Notes: generated by a model not told the origin, from the sequence alone. A stretch of DNA of 64,000 nt from Devosia oryzisoli (GCF_014837245.1 NZ_JACYFU010000005.1:115353-179352); one strand, 5' to 3'; counted from the stretch's first letter, positions 52,673 to 62,293 are shown. Made by a program: numbers and translations.

Positions 52673-53893
52673 TCATTTCAGCTGCTGAACGATGTAGGCG
52701 TCCAGCCGATCCGGATCAAAGCTCATGCCGTCGAAGAATCCATCGGGCCCAAGCGTAAGATGTCCGTCCTGTGCGCCGACTGCGGTGGCTTCGGTCAGGG
52801 CCCCTTCGATCTTGCTGCTGCCTCCTGGGACTGGCATCCCCATGCCGCTAAGGGCAGCGCGATAGAGGTCGGGACGGTAGCTCCGGGCTGCGCGAGCGGC
52901 GTTTTCCGCCGTATGTCGGACCTGTCCCCAGCGCACCATCTGGGAGTAGAACCACAGCGCATGGCTGGCCCAGGGGAAATTCGCGGCCCGTGAATAGGGG
53001 ACGAAAAAGTCCGCCATCAGCCGCTCTTGTCCCGCGGCAAATTCCAGCCGCCCCGTGAGCGCCCGCAATAGAAGATCGGCGTCGACGCCGAGGCGATCCT
53101 CCCGCGCCAGCATCTGGGCAAGGACAGCATGATTGGCCGGATCCTCGCACCACCGCGCCGCCCGCGTAGCGGCCCGCAGCAGGGCCGCAAGCTGTTCGGG
53201 AAACCGCTCGGCCCATTGCAGGCGCGTGCCCAGCACCTTGTCCGGGCTCATCTGCCAGATCTGTCCCTTGGTGGTGACGATGCGCCCGACGCCGCGAGCC
53301 ACCGCCATCGACCCATAGGGTTCGCCGACGCAGAAGCCGTCGGTGCGCTTGGCGGCGAGCGCGTCGGCCTGCAGCGGCGGCGGGACGATGACGATATCCA
53401 CGGCCCGGTCGGGGTCGATCCCGGAGGCCGCGAGCCAGTAGCGCAGGGCGTAGTTGTGGGCGCTTTCGGGATGCACCACGGCCAGCCGCAGCCGCGGCCG
53501 GCCCGCCGCCTCCCGCCGCCGCACCACATCGCGCAAAGCCCTGCCCACTGCGCCAGGCTCTCCGTCGGCGGGAGCCCCGGCAGCGTCCATCGCCGACCAG
53601 ACATCGAGCGACATGGTAATGGTCGCGCCCCCCAGGCCCAGCGCCATCGGCGCAACCACCGCCGTGTCGAGCGGTGTCAGCCCCAGGTTGGCGCTGATCG
53701 GCATAGGACCGAGCATGTGCGCCACATCGAAGTGCCCGACCGCCACGCGATCGCGAATGTTGGCCCACGAGGTTTCCCGCACGAAACGCAGCTGCAGCCC
53801 CTCGCTTTCGGCAAATCCGAATTCCTCCGCCGCAAGCAGCACGGCGCTGTCGAGCAGGGGGACATAGCCGGCGATGATCTGCGTCAGGCCCAT
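52673..53893 (-). CDS. nasS: Nitrate/nitrite-responsive sensor NasS
   Basis: 406 residues, NrtA-like binding fold without signal peptide or lipobox (starts MGLTQIIAGYVPLLDSAVLLA), so cytoplasmic: that separates NasS from the NrtA transport receptor. Conserved HPESAHNYALRYWLAASGIDP and KRTDGFCVGEPYGSMA. NasS sequesters NasT until nitrate or nitrite binds. Follows nasT in the same strand by 13 bases. Confidence 0.88.
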   Translation of the reverse strand: MGLTQIIAGYVPLLDSAVLLAAEEFGFAESEGLQLRFVRETSWANIRDRVAVGHFDVAHMLGPMPISANLGLTPLDTAVVAPMALGLGGATITMSLDVWSAMDAAGAPADGEPGAVGRALRDVVRRREAAGRPRLRLAVVHPESAHNYALRYWLAASGIDPDRAVDIVIVPPPLQADALAAKRTDGFCVGEPYGSMAVARGVGRIVTTKGQIWQMSPDKVLGTRLQWAERFPEQLAALLRAATRAARWCEDPANHAVLAQMLAREDRLGVDADLLLRALTGRLEFAAGQERLMADFFVPYSRAANFPWASHALWFYSQMVRWGQVRHTAENAARAARSYRPDLYRAALSGMGMPVPGGSSKIEGALTEATAVGAQDGHLTLGPDGFFDGMSFDPDRLDAYIVQQLK

Positions 53894-53906
53894 GGCAATT
53901 GTTCCC

Positions 53907-54494
53907 TCATGGCCCGAGCAGGTCTGAGGCGGTGATGAGGGCCTGCGCGATATCTAGGATCTTGCGGTTCTGGTTCATCGCCGTTGTGCGCAACAGGCTG
54001 TACGCCTCGTCTTCGGACAAGCCTCGGCTCTGCATCAGGATGCTCTTGGCCTTGTCGATCACCTTGCGCCCCTGCAGTTCCGATCGCGCCGCCTCGAGCT
54101 CCTTGCGCAGCCGCGAGAAAGCGCGGAACCGCACGATGGCCATGTCGAGGATGGGCTTGACCCGATCCTTGCGCAGCCCATCCACCACATAGGCGGACAC
54201 ACCCGCATCGACCGCAGCCTCGATCTCGGCCGGGTCGGACTTGTCGACGAACATGGCGATGGGCCGCTCGATGATGCGGCTGAGCGCGAAGAAATGCTCG
54301 AGCACGTCCCGGTTGGGGTTTTCGAGATCGATGATCACCACATCCGGCGCGATCATGCCGATCTGCGAGGCCACCTCGTCGATGTCGGTCACGATGTGCA
54401 CCGCCGTATGCCCGGCCTCGCGCAAACCCGCCTCGATGATGGAGGCGCGGATGGCGTTGTCGTCGATCAGGAGGATGGAGAGCGCTTCGGGCAT
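53907..54494 (-). CDS. nasT: ANTAR-domain response regulator NasT
   Basis: 195 residues: pseudo-receiver domain (about 1-120, VVIIDLENPN) and a C-terminal ANTAR RNA-binding domain (about 130-190, KVIDKAKSILMQSRGLSEDE, then AYSLLRTTAMNQNRKI). Binds dual hexaloop leaders to prevent termination. Target is probably the nirB leader directly downstream in this locus. Confidence 0.92.
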   Translation of the reverse strand: MPEALSILLIDDNAIRASIIEAGLREAGHTAVHIVTDIDEVASQIGMIAPDVVIIDLENPNRDVLEHFFALSRIIERPIAMFVDKSDPAEIEAAVDAGVSAYVVDGLRKDRVKPILDMAIVRFRAFSRLRKELEAARSELQGRKVIDKAKSILMQSRGLSEDEAYSLLRTTAMNQNRKILDIAQALITASDLLGP

Positions 54495-54593
54495 CGGCTC
54501 TTGTGCAATGGGGCAGAGCCACGACGCCGCAGCTGATGGCGGGACTTTACGGGAGGCCGGCGAGGCTGCGCAAGATGCCTGCTTGCGCCCCGC

Positions 54594-54809
54594 TCACGCC
54601 TCGGACGCGCGCGCTTTCCACGCCAGGTCGATCATGACGAAGGCGATGGTCGCGAGGGTGAGCTTGAGGAAAAGAGCCAGTTCCCGGCCCTCCAGCCAGA
54701 CCGGCCCACCGCGATGGGTCGCATGCAGACACACCAGCGCGAAAGCGAGCCAGGCGACGGCGCCGCAGATAAGCGATGACCAGACGTCTCGGGATGAAAG
54801 CTGCGGCAA
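54594..54809 (-). CDS. Small two-helix membrane protein
   Basis: 71 residues from TTG at 54809 behind CAGGAGA. Two hydrophobic helices (LICGAVAWLAFALVCLHA and LALFLKLTLATIAFVMIDLAW) joined by a short polar loop with RGG. Charged tail WKARASEA. Not a recognised family; divergent from the HlyD-like gene. Confidence 0.5.
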   Translation of the reverse strand: MPQLSSRDVWSSLICGAVAWLAFALVCLHATHRGGPVWLEGRELALFLKLTLATIAFVMIDLAWKARASEA

Positions 54810-54958
54810 GGGATGCTCTCCTGATAGGAGCGATCCTCACACGGCCAGCTCTCCGCCAAGTGAAATCAAACGATGCAAGTTTATCGAAGCTGGCAACCTG
54901 TGCTTCAAGCAGTCAGGGGCAGCCTTGGCTCCACTGATTCTCTGCAACGAGGCGAGTA

Positions 54959-55771
54959 ATGAAATACGCTCTTCGCATCTTCGGCCTTTTGGCTGTGGTC
55001 TTCGCGCTCTACGTGGTGGTGGGCGAGCAGCTGGTGGGCTCGAGTGGAGACGCCTATGTCAACACCCGCCTGGCCGTCATTCGGAGCCCGTCAGACGGCA
55101 CCGTGCAGCTCTCGCTCGGCGAGGTGGGCAGCCGCGTGGAAGCCAATGAAGCCCTGGGCAGCATCACGCCCAAACCCGATGACGGCCTGGCCCTGCTCGG
55201 CCCTCAGCAGGAGCGCGCCATCTATTCGGCCGATCTCGAGACCGGCGGAGCAGCCTCGGGCGCAGAATCCCGACCGCTCTTGCAGGGACGCATCGCAGCG
55301 CTCGACCAGTTGATCGAGGATCGGGAGGCCCAAAGGCTCGCTTCGGCATCGACCGGCCTGCGCGCCCCGGCCGGCGGCATCGTCTGGAGCATCTCGTCCT
55401 ACTCCGGCCAGCCGGTCGCTGCCGGCGATACCCTCGCCACGATCGCGGACTGCAGCACTTCGTTCATCCATGCCAGTGTCGACCAGGGGCTTTATAACCG
55501 CCTTTCGGTGGGCGACGCCGCACAGTTCCGGTTTCACGATGGCATCGCGCTCGACGTGACGGTGGCGCTTCTGGCAGGCACCGGTCCCCGCGCCCTTCTC
55601 GAAACGCTCGCCATAAACCCGTCCGGGCGCCTCCTCGAGGGGTATTCGGTATTCCTGGCCGCACCTGGCCTCGTCGAAGCGGGGTGCCCGCTCGGCCGCA
55701 CCGGCCGCGTTGTCTTCAGCGCCGGTCCGCTCTCGGGCATCGGGGAGTGGTTCTCCGGGATCGGCCTTTGA
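54959..55771 (+). CDS. HlyD-family membrane fusion-like protein (BgsB-like)
   Basis: 270 residues. N-terminal membrane anchor (ALRIFGLLAVVFALYVVVG), then a periplasmic barrel-sandwich part (RSPSDGTVQLSLGEVGSRVEANEALGSI; LRAPAGGIVWSISSYSGQPVAAGDTLATI). Overlaps the synthase start (TGATG), so made in fixed ratio with it. In S. meliloti, bgsB encodes such a protein beside the glucan synthase bgsA. Probably couples polymer synthesis to export. Confidence 0.78.
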   Translation: MKYALRIFGLLAVVFALYVVVGEQLVGSSGDAYVNTRLAVIRSPSDGTVQLSLGEVGSRVEANEALGSITPKPDDGLALLGPQQERAIYSADLETGGAASGAESRPLLQGRIAALDQLIEDREAQRLASASTGLRAPAGGIVWSISSYSGQPVAAGDTLATIADCSTSFIHASVDQGLYNRLSVGDAAQFRFHDGIALDVTVALLAGTGPRALLETLAINPSGRLLEGYSVFLAAPGLVEAGCPLGRTGRVVFSAGPLSGIGEWFSGIGL

Positions 55772-57741
55772 TGGTTCTCTTTCCCGATTGGCTGGTCGCC
55801 TGGATGCCCAGCCTGCTCGTCATCGGCATTGGCCTTGGCATCGCACCGCTCCTGCCGCGGTCCAATGGCTGGATGCGCCTCGCCATGATGCTGGTCGCTG
55901 GTTTTTTCTCGTTACGCTATCTGACATGGCGGGTGACGGAAACCATCGCGCCGCCCGGTTTCACCCTCGATGCCTTTGTTAGCTGGTCATTCGCTTTCAT
56001 CGAAGCGATGACCATCGTCTCGAGCATCTCCGCCTTTCTGGTCCTTTCGCGCCACCGCTCGCGCAGTGCCGACGCCGATGCGAACCTGCCCTGGGTTGAA
56101 ACGGCCCAGCCGAGCGTGGCCATTCTGGTGGCGACCTACAATGAGGAATGGCCGGTCCTGGAGCGCACGCTCGCCGGTGCGATGGCGAGCCAGTACGCCA
56201 ACAAGACCATTCACGTGCTCGATGATGGCCGGCGCGACTGGCTGCGCGACAGATGCGCCGCGCTGGGGGTGGAGCACGTCACGCGCCCCGACAATGCGCA
56301 CGGCAAGGCGGGAAACATCAATCACTTTCTGCGCCAGCTGCGCGAGCGCGGTAGAGAAGTTGACTTCGTTGCCGTGCTCGACGCCGATTTTGTCCCGCAC
56401 CAGGATTTCCTCACCCGCACCCTGGCGCTCTTCGCCGACAGCAAGATCGGGCTGGTCCAGACCCCGCAGCACTTCTTCAATCCAGACCCTATCCAGCACA
56501 ATCTGGGCATCAGCCGCTCCTATCCCGATGAGCAGAGGTTCTTTTTCGACCACATGCAGCCGGCCCGCGACGGCTGGGACATTGCGGTCTGCTGCGGCAC
56601 CTCCTCGATCGTGCGCTGGACCGCGCTCGACGCCATCGGCGACTTCCCCACCGCCAGCGTCACCGAGGATTACATGTTGACCTCGGTCCTCAAGATGAAG
56701 GGATATTCCACGGCCTACCTCAACGAGCCCCTGAGCGAAGGCCTCGCTCCCGAAGGCCTCAAGGAATACATCACGCAGCGCTCGCGCTGGTGCCTGGGCC
56801 TCATGCAGATCGTGCGGAGTTCCGCCGGTCCATTCAGCCGCGAGCCGCTCCGCCTGCGCGACCGATGGAGCGTCCTCGATTCCTGCCTTTATTGGCTCAC
56901 CACCTTCCCCTTCAAGATCGCCTGCATCGTCTACCCGCTGCTCTACTGGTACTTCGGCGTGACGGTTGTCGACGCCCGCCTCTACGACGTCATCAGCTAT
57001 TTCGGCCCCTACTACCTGGCCACGATGATGTTCCTTAATTTCGTCTCGGTCGGCATGTTCGTGCCCATCGTCAACGATATCAGCCAGCTCGTCGGTGCCT
57101 GGGAGATCAGCCGGTCCGCCCTAACGGGCCTCGTCAAGCCACATGGTCACGCCTTCAAGGTCACCATGAAGGGTGGCGACAGGGATCGTATCGTCATCCA
57201 GTGGCCGATCATGCGGCGGTTTCTGGCCGCCTTCGTGCTGACCGTTGTCGGCCTTCTGATTGGCCTAACGTCCGATTATCTCTTCGACGCCCATGCGGGG
57301 GAAGGCAAGGCGGTGATCCTCTTCTGGACGCTCTACAACCTGCTTGTCCTGGCCGGCACCATGCTGGTCTGCGTAGAGCTGCCGCGGACCGCATCCATCC
57401 TGCGCTCCCGCCCCGAGCAGGTGGAGGTCGTGGTAGACGGCCGGCGCCGCATGGCCTGGCTCACCGACATCCACGCCGAAGCGCTCCGCTTGCGTGGCCT
57501 GTCGCTCCCGCTCGGCACCCGGTTTATCTGCCGCATCCCGGAGGTGGGCGAGGTCGAGGCCGAAGTGACCCTGTCGCTCGATGCCTCGCTGGACGCCAGC
57601 ATCGCTCTCACGCCGGCACAACGCGAAGACCTGATCGAAAAGCTGCACACGCGCAGCGGCGTCCCGGGGACGGCCGCGGTTGCCGCGGCAGGGCTCGGAG
57701 CCGGGCTATTGCGCCGGATTATCGCTGGAACCGTGCGCTGA
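55771..57741 (+). CDS. GT2-family membrane glucan synthase (BgsA/cellulose synthase-like)
   Basis: 656 residues. Helices flank a GT2 domain with all catalytic marks: DDG (151-153), DAD (204-206), TED (298-300) and QRSRW (336-340). A C-terminal cytosolic part after about 560 resembles a degenerate PilZ region, expected to bind c-di-GMP in BgsA, but the canonical RxxxR and D/NxSxxG motifs are not clear. The product could be mixed-linkage beta-glucan, curdlan or cellulose; gene pairing favours the first. Its 3' end overlaps the convergent sensor gene by 36 bases. Confidence 0.82.
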   Translation: MVLFPDWLVAWMPSLLVIGIGLGIAPLLPRSNGWMRLAMMLVAGFFSLRYLTWRVTETIAPPGFTLDAFVSWSFAFIEAMTIVSSISAFLVLSRHRSRSADADANLPWVETAQPSVAILVATYNEEWPVLERTLAGAMASQYANKTIHVLDDGRRDWLRDRCAALGVEHVTRPDNAHGKAGNINHFLRQLRERGREVDFVAVLDADFVPHQDFLTRTLALFADSKIGLVQTPQHFFNPDPIQHNLGISRSYPDEQRFFFDHMQPARDGWDIAVCCGTSSIVRWTALDAIGDFPTASVTEDYMLTSVLKMKGYSTAYLNEPLSEGLAPEGLKEYITQRSRWCLGLMQIVRSSAGPFSREPLRLRDRWSVLDSCLYWLTTFPFKIACIVYPLLYWYFGVTVVDARLYDVISYFGPYYLATMMFLNFVSVGMFVPIVNDISQLVGAWEISRSALTGLVKPHGHAFKVTMKGGDRDRIVIQWPIMRRFLAAFVLTVVGLLIGLTSDYLFDAHAGEGKAVILFWTLYNLLVLAGTMLVCVELPRTASILRSRPEQVEVVVDGRRRMAWLTDIHAEALRLRGLSLPLGTRFICRIPEVGEVEAEVTLSLDASLDASIALTPAQREDLIEKLHTRSGVPGTAAVAAAGLGAGLLRRIIAGTVR

Positions 57742-58824
57742 CGGTTTGGCGCTGGCTTCGGCATTGCGAGACTGCAGCAGCACGACGGCATCGGAGAGGA
57801 TGGTCGCCTCCCGGAACCGGCGATGCTGGCGCACGAACGGCGTCGGTTCACCGTGGGCGAGCCGCTGCAGATTTTCGGCCAGGGAGCGCAGCGGCCGCAG
57901 GATCAGCGCCGTGACGCTGCCGAAGACCACCAGCACCAGTAGAAAGATTCCGAGGGCGGCGGCCAGCATGCGCGTGCGGTAGCCGTTGTCCGCCCCGTCT
58001 ATGAAGCTCTGATCGAGCCGGGCGATCATGTTCCAGCCGAACGAAGGAAGTGTCCCGTAGGTGACCTGGGGGACGGTCGCCGTGAGGTAGGTCTGCCCAT
58101 CGGGCCAATTCTCCAGTTCCGTGGTCTTTACCCCCAGCGTCGCCGCGCGAAAACTTCTGAGGCGGGAAATATCGCCCTCCGCAGGGTCAGTCTGCAGCAC
58201 CACGTCTCCCGAGCGGCTGACGATGAAGGTGTGCAGTTGCAGAACCTGCGAGGCCTCGGTCACCAGCTGCTCCACCCATTTCCAGTTGATGTGTGTCCCG
58301 ATGACCCCCACCACCGCGCCGCTGCCGTTGCGGATCGGGGCTGAAAAATCGATGAAGCGGATGGGGTCGTCATTGTTCGTCTCCAGCAGCTTGGCGAGCA
58401 GCACCGCCTCGTGCACATCGCCCGCAAACGGCCCCGCGAGCCCCTGCTGGAACCATTGGCGCTGGCCCACGCTTTCGCCCACCAGCATGTCCTGACTGGC
58501 GGCGAGCACCGTGCCGTTGCGGTCGGCAACGCCGATCCACGACATCTTGCCGATATCCTGCTCAAGCCTCGCAACGACCGCCTCGGCAGCCTTGACGTCC
58601 AGATCGCCTGGGGCCTGTTCGGCGGCCCGCTCCACCCGCTGCCACTCCTCATGGAGCGACCGGCTGAGGAACGTCCCCAGCGCCTGTGTCCGAACCCGCA
58701 CGGACTCACGGGAGGTTGCCGCACTATAGCTGGTGAGGTTGGTATTGAAGATCAGCGCAAGGGCGAGGAAACCCCCGGCAAGGATCACGCCGAGGACCAG
58801 GAAAAGCAAAGAGCGGAGTTTCAT
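57706..58824 (-). CDS. Cache-domain membrane sensor with HAMP and no output domain
   Basis: 372 residues from ATG at 58824 (AAGG ahead). One membrane helix near residue 10-28, a periplasmic Cache (PDC) sensor (about 40-275; IGVADRNGTVLAASQDMLVGE, GQRQWFQQGL, GVIGTHINWKWV), a second helix (about 290-315) and a HAMP-like stretch (LRPLRSLAENLQRLAHGE). The protein then ends after some 45 polar residues with no kinase, GGDEF or receptor domain. It may signal through a partner. Overlaps the end of the synthase gene on the other strand. Confidence 0.82.
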   Translation of the reverse strand: MKLRSLLFLVLGVILAGGFLALALIFNTNLTSYSAATSRESVRVRTQALGTFLSRSLHEEWQRVERAAEQAPGDLDVKAAEAVVARLEQDIGKMSWIGVADRNGTVLAASQDMLVGESVGQRQWFQQGLAGPFAGDVHEAVLLAKLLETNNDDPIRFIDFSAPIRNGSGAVVGVIGTHINWKWVEQLVTEASQVLQLHTFIVSRSGDVVLQTDPAEGDISRLRSFRAATLGVKTTELENWPDGQTYLTATVPQVTYGTLPSFGWNMIARLDQSFIDGADNGYRTRMLAAALGIFLLVLVVFGSVTALILRPLRSLAENLQRLAHGEPTPFVRQHRRFREATILSDAVVLLQSRNAEASAKPSAHGSSDNPAQ

Positions 58825-58933
58825 GCGGTTGCCTTCTCTCGAATCGCGAAAAGCATGCGCGATCCATCCGTCAGGAAAACCCATGCGGGGCAGACAGGCT
58901 TAATGAACCGTTAACACCGCCAGCCCGTGGCCC

Positions 58934-59914
58934 CTATCCCAGCGCCGATTGCTCGCGGCAGATTCGATCCACCAGCGCGTCGAAGTCAGCCCGCGGCGGC
59001 CGGTGCCGTTCCAGACGCTGCTGGAGGTGCCGGATGGGTTCCTCAAGGATGGTCTCGAGATCCGGCGCGCAGGTGAAATCGCCCGCGACCCGTTTGACCT
59101 TGGAATTGTCGAAGAGCGCCGTCCACGACTTGTCGCCCATCAAGGGCCCCTCCCATTCGGGGACATAGCGCACCAGCGTATCGGTCGGCACATGGACGAT
59201 ATTCGCCTCAACGCCCAGCGCCCGCCCAATCGCGCGCTGGATGTCGTCCCAGATATGGGCCCGATCATTGGTGATGTGGAAGATCTCGCTCAGGCTGGCG
59301 GGCGTGCCGAAGAGCCCCACGAAGGGAACGGCGAAATCCTTCGAGCGCGTCAGCGTCCAGGGCGTACGGCCATCCCCGGCGACGATGGTCGGCTCTCCCT
59401 CGAGCATCCGCCGCGCCATCACATCGGCATCCCCGATCATCACCGGCAGCCCGGTGCGCACCGTGTGGCTGGGGCGCACAATGGTCCAGCCGAGCCCGCT
59501 CGTGCCGCGCAACAGGGTTTCGCAGGCGATCTTGTCCTGGCTGTAACGCCAGTAGGGGTTGATCGCCGGCGTCTCCTCCGTAATCACGTAGTGCCGCGCC
59601 GGCTTTTCGTAGACGGAGGCGGAGGAAATGAAGATGTACTGCCCGCAGTGGCCGGTGAAGATGTCGATATCGCGCTGCACCTGATCCGGCGTGAAGGCGA
59701 TGAACTGCGCCACCACGTCAAAATGCTCCTCGCCGAGCCGCGCATACTCGGCCCCGCCCAGTTCGCCCACGATGGAGGTGACACCGGCCGGCAGACCGGC
59801 ATCGCGCCTGCCGCGGTTGAACACGCTGACCTCGTGCCCCCGCGCCACCGCCTCCTCGACGCAGGGCAGTGAAATCTGCCCCGTGCCCCCGATGAACACC
59901 ACCCGCAACGCCAT
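58934..59914 (-). CDS. Atypical extended SDR, NAD-dependent epimerase/dehydratase family
   Basis: 326 residues from ATG at 59914 (GGAGG seven bases ahead). Nucleotide loop FIGGTGQIS, then ISSASVYEKP and YSQDK matching YxxxK. The shape resembles CSP41-like atypical SDRs rather than nucleotide-sugar epimerases. No partner gene gives away the substrate. Confidence 0.8.
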   Translation of the reverse strand: MALRVVFIGGTGQISLPCVEEAVARGHEVSVFNRGRRDAGLPAGVTSIVGELGGAEYARLGEEHFDVVAQFIAFTPDQVQRDIDIFTGHCGQYIFISSASVYEKPARHYVITEETPAINPYWRYSQDKIACETLLRGTSGLGWTIVRPSHTVRTGLPVMIGDADVMARRMLEGEPTIVAGDGRTPWTLTRSKDFAVPFVGLFGTPASLSEIFHITNDRAHIWDDIQRAIGRALGVEANIVHVPTDTLVRYVPEWEGPLMGDKSWTALFDNSKVKRVAGDFTCAPDLETILEEPIRHLQQRLERHRPPRADFDALVDRICREQSALG

Positions 59915-60020
59915 CTCATATCCTCCGCTCGTTAAGGCGATTGGAGCGGTTTCCTGCCCGCACCGCAAGGCCTGTTGGACGCCGCCACCCTGTGCGGGAA
60001 GGACGCCCAGCACGATTTCA

Positions 60021-60305
60021 TCAAGCCCTGCTGATAGATGCGGCAGGCCCCGTGCGGCCCGCCACAGCACGCTTGCGCAACGTCTTCGCCTTGACGATGA
60101 GACGCCGGTAACGCTCTACCAGCCTGCTGCAGACCTTCGCCTTGCACGGGTGGGCGACGCCGATCTCCACCAGATGCTTGGCCTCGTCCCAGAGGACCTC
60201 CACCACCGCATCGTGCTGACTGAGCTTCGGCACCTGCCGCTCCCACACCCTCAGCCGTGCCGACGAGTGGGCGAGGCGAAAATCGAGCTCTTCAGGAGAA
60301 AACAT
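60021..60305 (-). CDS. Small conserved-looking protein of unknown function
   Basis: 94 residues from ATG at 60305, which has GGAGG five bases upstream. Helical and basic: FSPEELDFRLAHSSARLRVW, then VVEVLWDEAKHLVEIG and ERYRRLIVKAKTLRKR. Two cysteines. No family recognised. Coding character is supported by the ribosome-binding site and an amphipathic pattern only. Confidence 0.5.
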   Translation of the reverse strand: MFSPEELDFRLAHSSARLRVWERQVPKLSQHDAVVEVLWDEAKHLVEIGVAHPCKAKVCSRLVERYRRLIVKAKTLRKRAVAGRTGPAASISRA

Positions 60306-60396
60306 GGAGGCCTCCGGATCAACACCGACGGCCAAAGTGTTCGGGCGCAATTTTGTTGCGGGGCCCAATGGGAGATGCTGAACAAACCCTTAATTC

Positions 60397-60564
60397 TTGC
60401 CCGGCACCCGACTTCTCGTCCCGCCAGCGCTTGGCGGCACGCAGCTTTTCGACAGCGTACCCGAGGACGACGACCTCATCGCGCTTGCGCTCGAGGCGTT
60501 GCCGTCGCACACCCACCAGGGCATTTTCGCCGACAACGCCCAGGCCCTCTACTGGACGTGCTAA
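60397..60564 (+). pseudogene. C-terminal remnant of an amidohydrolase (PDC hydrolase-like)
   Basis: An open stretch with no proper start ends VPEDDDLIALALEALP...IFADNAQALYW. This follows the C-terminal pattern of 2-pyrone-4,6-dicarboxylate hydrolase and related amidohydrolases (PDDGDLVDL...P...VDNPARLYGF). The rest of the enzyme, including its metal site, is absent; an in-frame stop lies at 60391. Twenty bases before the DapA-like gene. Likely a deletion scar. Confidence 0.45.
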
Positions 60565-60584
60565 CCCCATCAAGGAGGTCGCCC

Positions 60585-61511
60585 ATGCCATTGCTTTCCG
60601 AGGACGCCAAGGGCGTCTACGTCATTACCGTCACGCCCTTTACCGAATCCGGTGAGGTGGACTGGGACAGCGTCGACCGCATGGTCGATTTCTATGAGGA
60701 AAAAGGCGTCACCGGCCTCACCATTCTGGGCCAGCTCGGGGAAGCACCGAAGCTGACGTCCGAGGAATCGCGCAAAATCGCCGAGCGGGTGATTGCCCGC
60801 GCCCACGTGCCCGTCGTGGTCGGCGTCAGCGCCCCAGGCCTCGCGCCGATGCGCGAACTGGCCGACTCGGTTATGGGCATGGGCGCCGCGGGCGTCATGG
60901 TCGCCCCGCCCTGGACCCTTAAGACCGATGATCAGGTCTACGCCTTCTACGCTTCGGTGGCCGAGGCGCTGGGCAAGACCCCGTGGGTGCTGCAGGATTA
61001 TCCGCTCACCACCAACGTCACCATCGCCCCCAAGGTCATCGACCGCATCGTGCGCGACCTGCCCACCTGCGTCATGCTCAAGCACGAGGACTGGCCGGGC
61101 CTTGCCAAGATCGGCGCGCTGCGCGCCACTAGCGAGAGGGGCGAGACGCGCCGCATCTCCATCCTTTGCGGCAATGGCGGCCTGTTCCTGCCGGAAGAGA
61201 TGCGCCGCGGCGCCGATGGCGCCATGACCGGCTTCTGCTATCCCGAAATGATGGTGGGCGTGGTCGAAAATTTTGCCAGGGGTGACGAAAACCGGGCGCA
61301 CGACATCTTCGACGCCTACCTGCCCCTTGCGCGCTACGAACAGCAGCAGGGCATTGGTCTGGCCTCGCGCAAATATGTGCTCGCCAAGCGCGGCGTTATC
61401 GCCTCCCCCACCCTGCGCAAGCCCGGCGCGTCGCTCTCGAAAGCCGACATCGCCGACGTGGAAAACCTGCTCGCGCGTCAGGCGCGGCGTCTTACGGAGA
61501 TCGGCGCATGA
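60585..61511 (+). CDS. Dihydrodipicolinate synthase-family aldolase
   Basis: 308 residues from ATG at 60585 behind AAGGAGG. DapA/NAL TIM barrel: Tyr in VLQDYPLTT and Schiff-base Lys in MLKHEDWPG. The [10 protein letters not shown] stretch replaces the usual GTTGE, so probably not the lysine enzyme but a sugar-acid aldolase or dehydratase. Overlaps the SDR gene by ATGA; the two likely act in one catabolic route. Confidence 0.85.
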   Translation: MPLLSEDAKGVYVITVTPFTESGEVDWDSVDRMVDFYEEKGVTGLTILGQLGEAPKLTSEESRKIAERVIARAHVPVVVGVSAPGLAPMRELADSVMGMGAAGVMVAPPWTLKTDDQVYAFYASVAEALGKTPWVLQDYPLTTNVTIAPKVIDRIVRDLPTCVMLKHEDWPGLAKIGALRATSERGETRRISILCGNGGLFLPEEMRRGADGAMTGFCYPEMMVGVVENFARGDENRAHDIFDAYLPLARYEQQQGIGLASRKYVLAKRGVIASPTLRKPGASLSKADIADVENLLARQARRLTEIGA

Positions 61512-62293
61512 AACTGGGTCTTGAAGGAAAGCGCGCCGTCGTCCTCGGCGCCAGCAAGGGCCTGGGGGCCGCCATTGCCCTGTCACTGGCCAATGAAGGC
61601 GCCCATGTGATCGGCGCCGCCCGCAGCGTTGACGCCATTGCCGCACTGGACGCCAAGGTCGATCGCACGCTCGGCGGTTGGATAGAGGCGCTGGGGCTCG
61701 ATCTCTCCGATAGCGCATCGGTCGACGGGTTCATTGCTGCCCTGGGCGACAAGGGTGGTATCGACATCCTCGTCAACAATACAGGTGGTCCACCGCCGGG
61801 CGAGGCCTCCACCCTGCCGCCAGACGACTACGCGAAAGCGTTCGCCACCATGGTGACGCCGCTCATGGCTATTACCCTCTCGGTGCTGCCCGGCATGCGC
61901 GCGCGCAAATGGGGCCGCATCGTCACCCTCACCTCCTCCGGCGTCGAGGCGCCAATTCCGCGCCTCGCTATCTCGAACGCCCTGCGCCAGTCGCTGGTGG
62001 GCTGGAGCAAGACGCTGGCTGCCGAAGTCGCCGTCGACGGCGTCACCGTCAATGTCATCGTCCAGGGCCGCATCCACACCGACCGGGTCGACCAACTCGA
62101 TGCCGCAGCAGCCAAGCGGATGAACACGTCCGTCGAGGCGGTCAAGGCCCAATCGGTCAGCACCATCCCCCTCGGCCGCTATGGCCGCCCTGAGGAACTT
62201 GCGGACCCGGTCACTTTCCTCGTCAGCGACCGCGCCTCCTATATCACCGGCACCTTGCTGCGCATCGATGGCGGCATGATCAGGTCGATATAG
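61508..62293 (+). CDS. SDR oxidoreductase lacking the canonical YxxxK
   Basis: 261 residues. Rossmann start [21 protein letters not shown] and NNTGG loop. The usual Ser is present (LTSSGVEAP) but the Tyr-x3-Lys site is replaced by AISNALRQS; a lysine follows later (GWSKTLA). A known group of 3-ketoacyl-ACP reductase-like SDRs has this change. Ends with [16 protein letters not shown]. Partner of the DapA-like enzyme. Confidence 0.88.
   Translation: MKLGLEGKRAVVLGASKGLGAAIALSLANEGAHVIGAARSVDAIAALDAKVDRTLGGWIEALGLDLSDSASVDGFIAALGDKGGIDILVNNTGGPPPGEASTLPPDDYAKAFATMVTPLMAITLSVLPGMRARKWGRIVTLTSSGVEAPIPRLAISNALRQSLVGWSKTLAAEVAVDGVTVNVIVQGRIHTDRVDQLDAAAAKRMNTSVEAVKAQSVSTIPLGRYGRPEELADPVTFLVSDRASYITGTLLRIDGGMIRSI

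Noticed and set aside
52655..52675. NtrC-like palindrome TGCAAAATGTGCA near the end of nasS
   Set aside because: Arms are TGCA only and total spacing is four bases short of the NtrC consensus.
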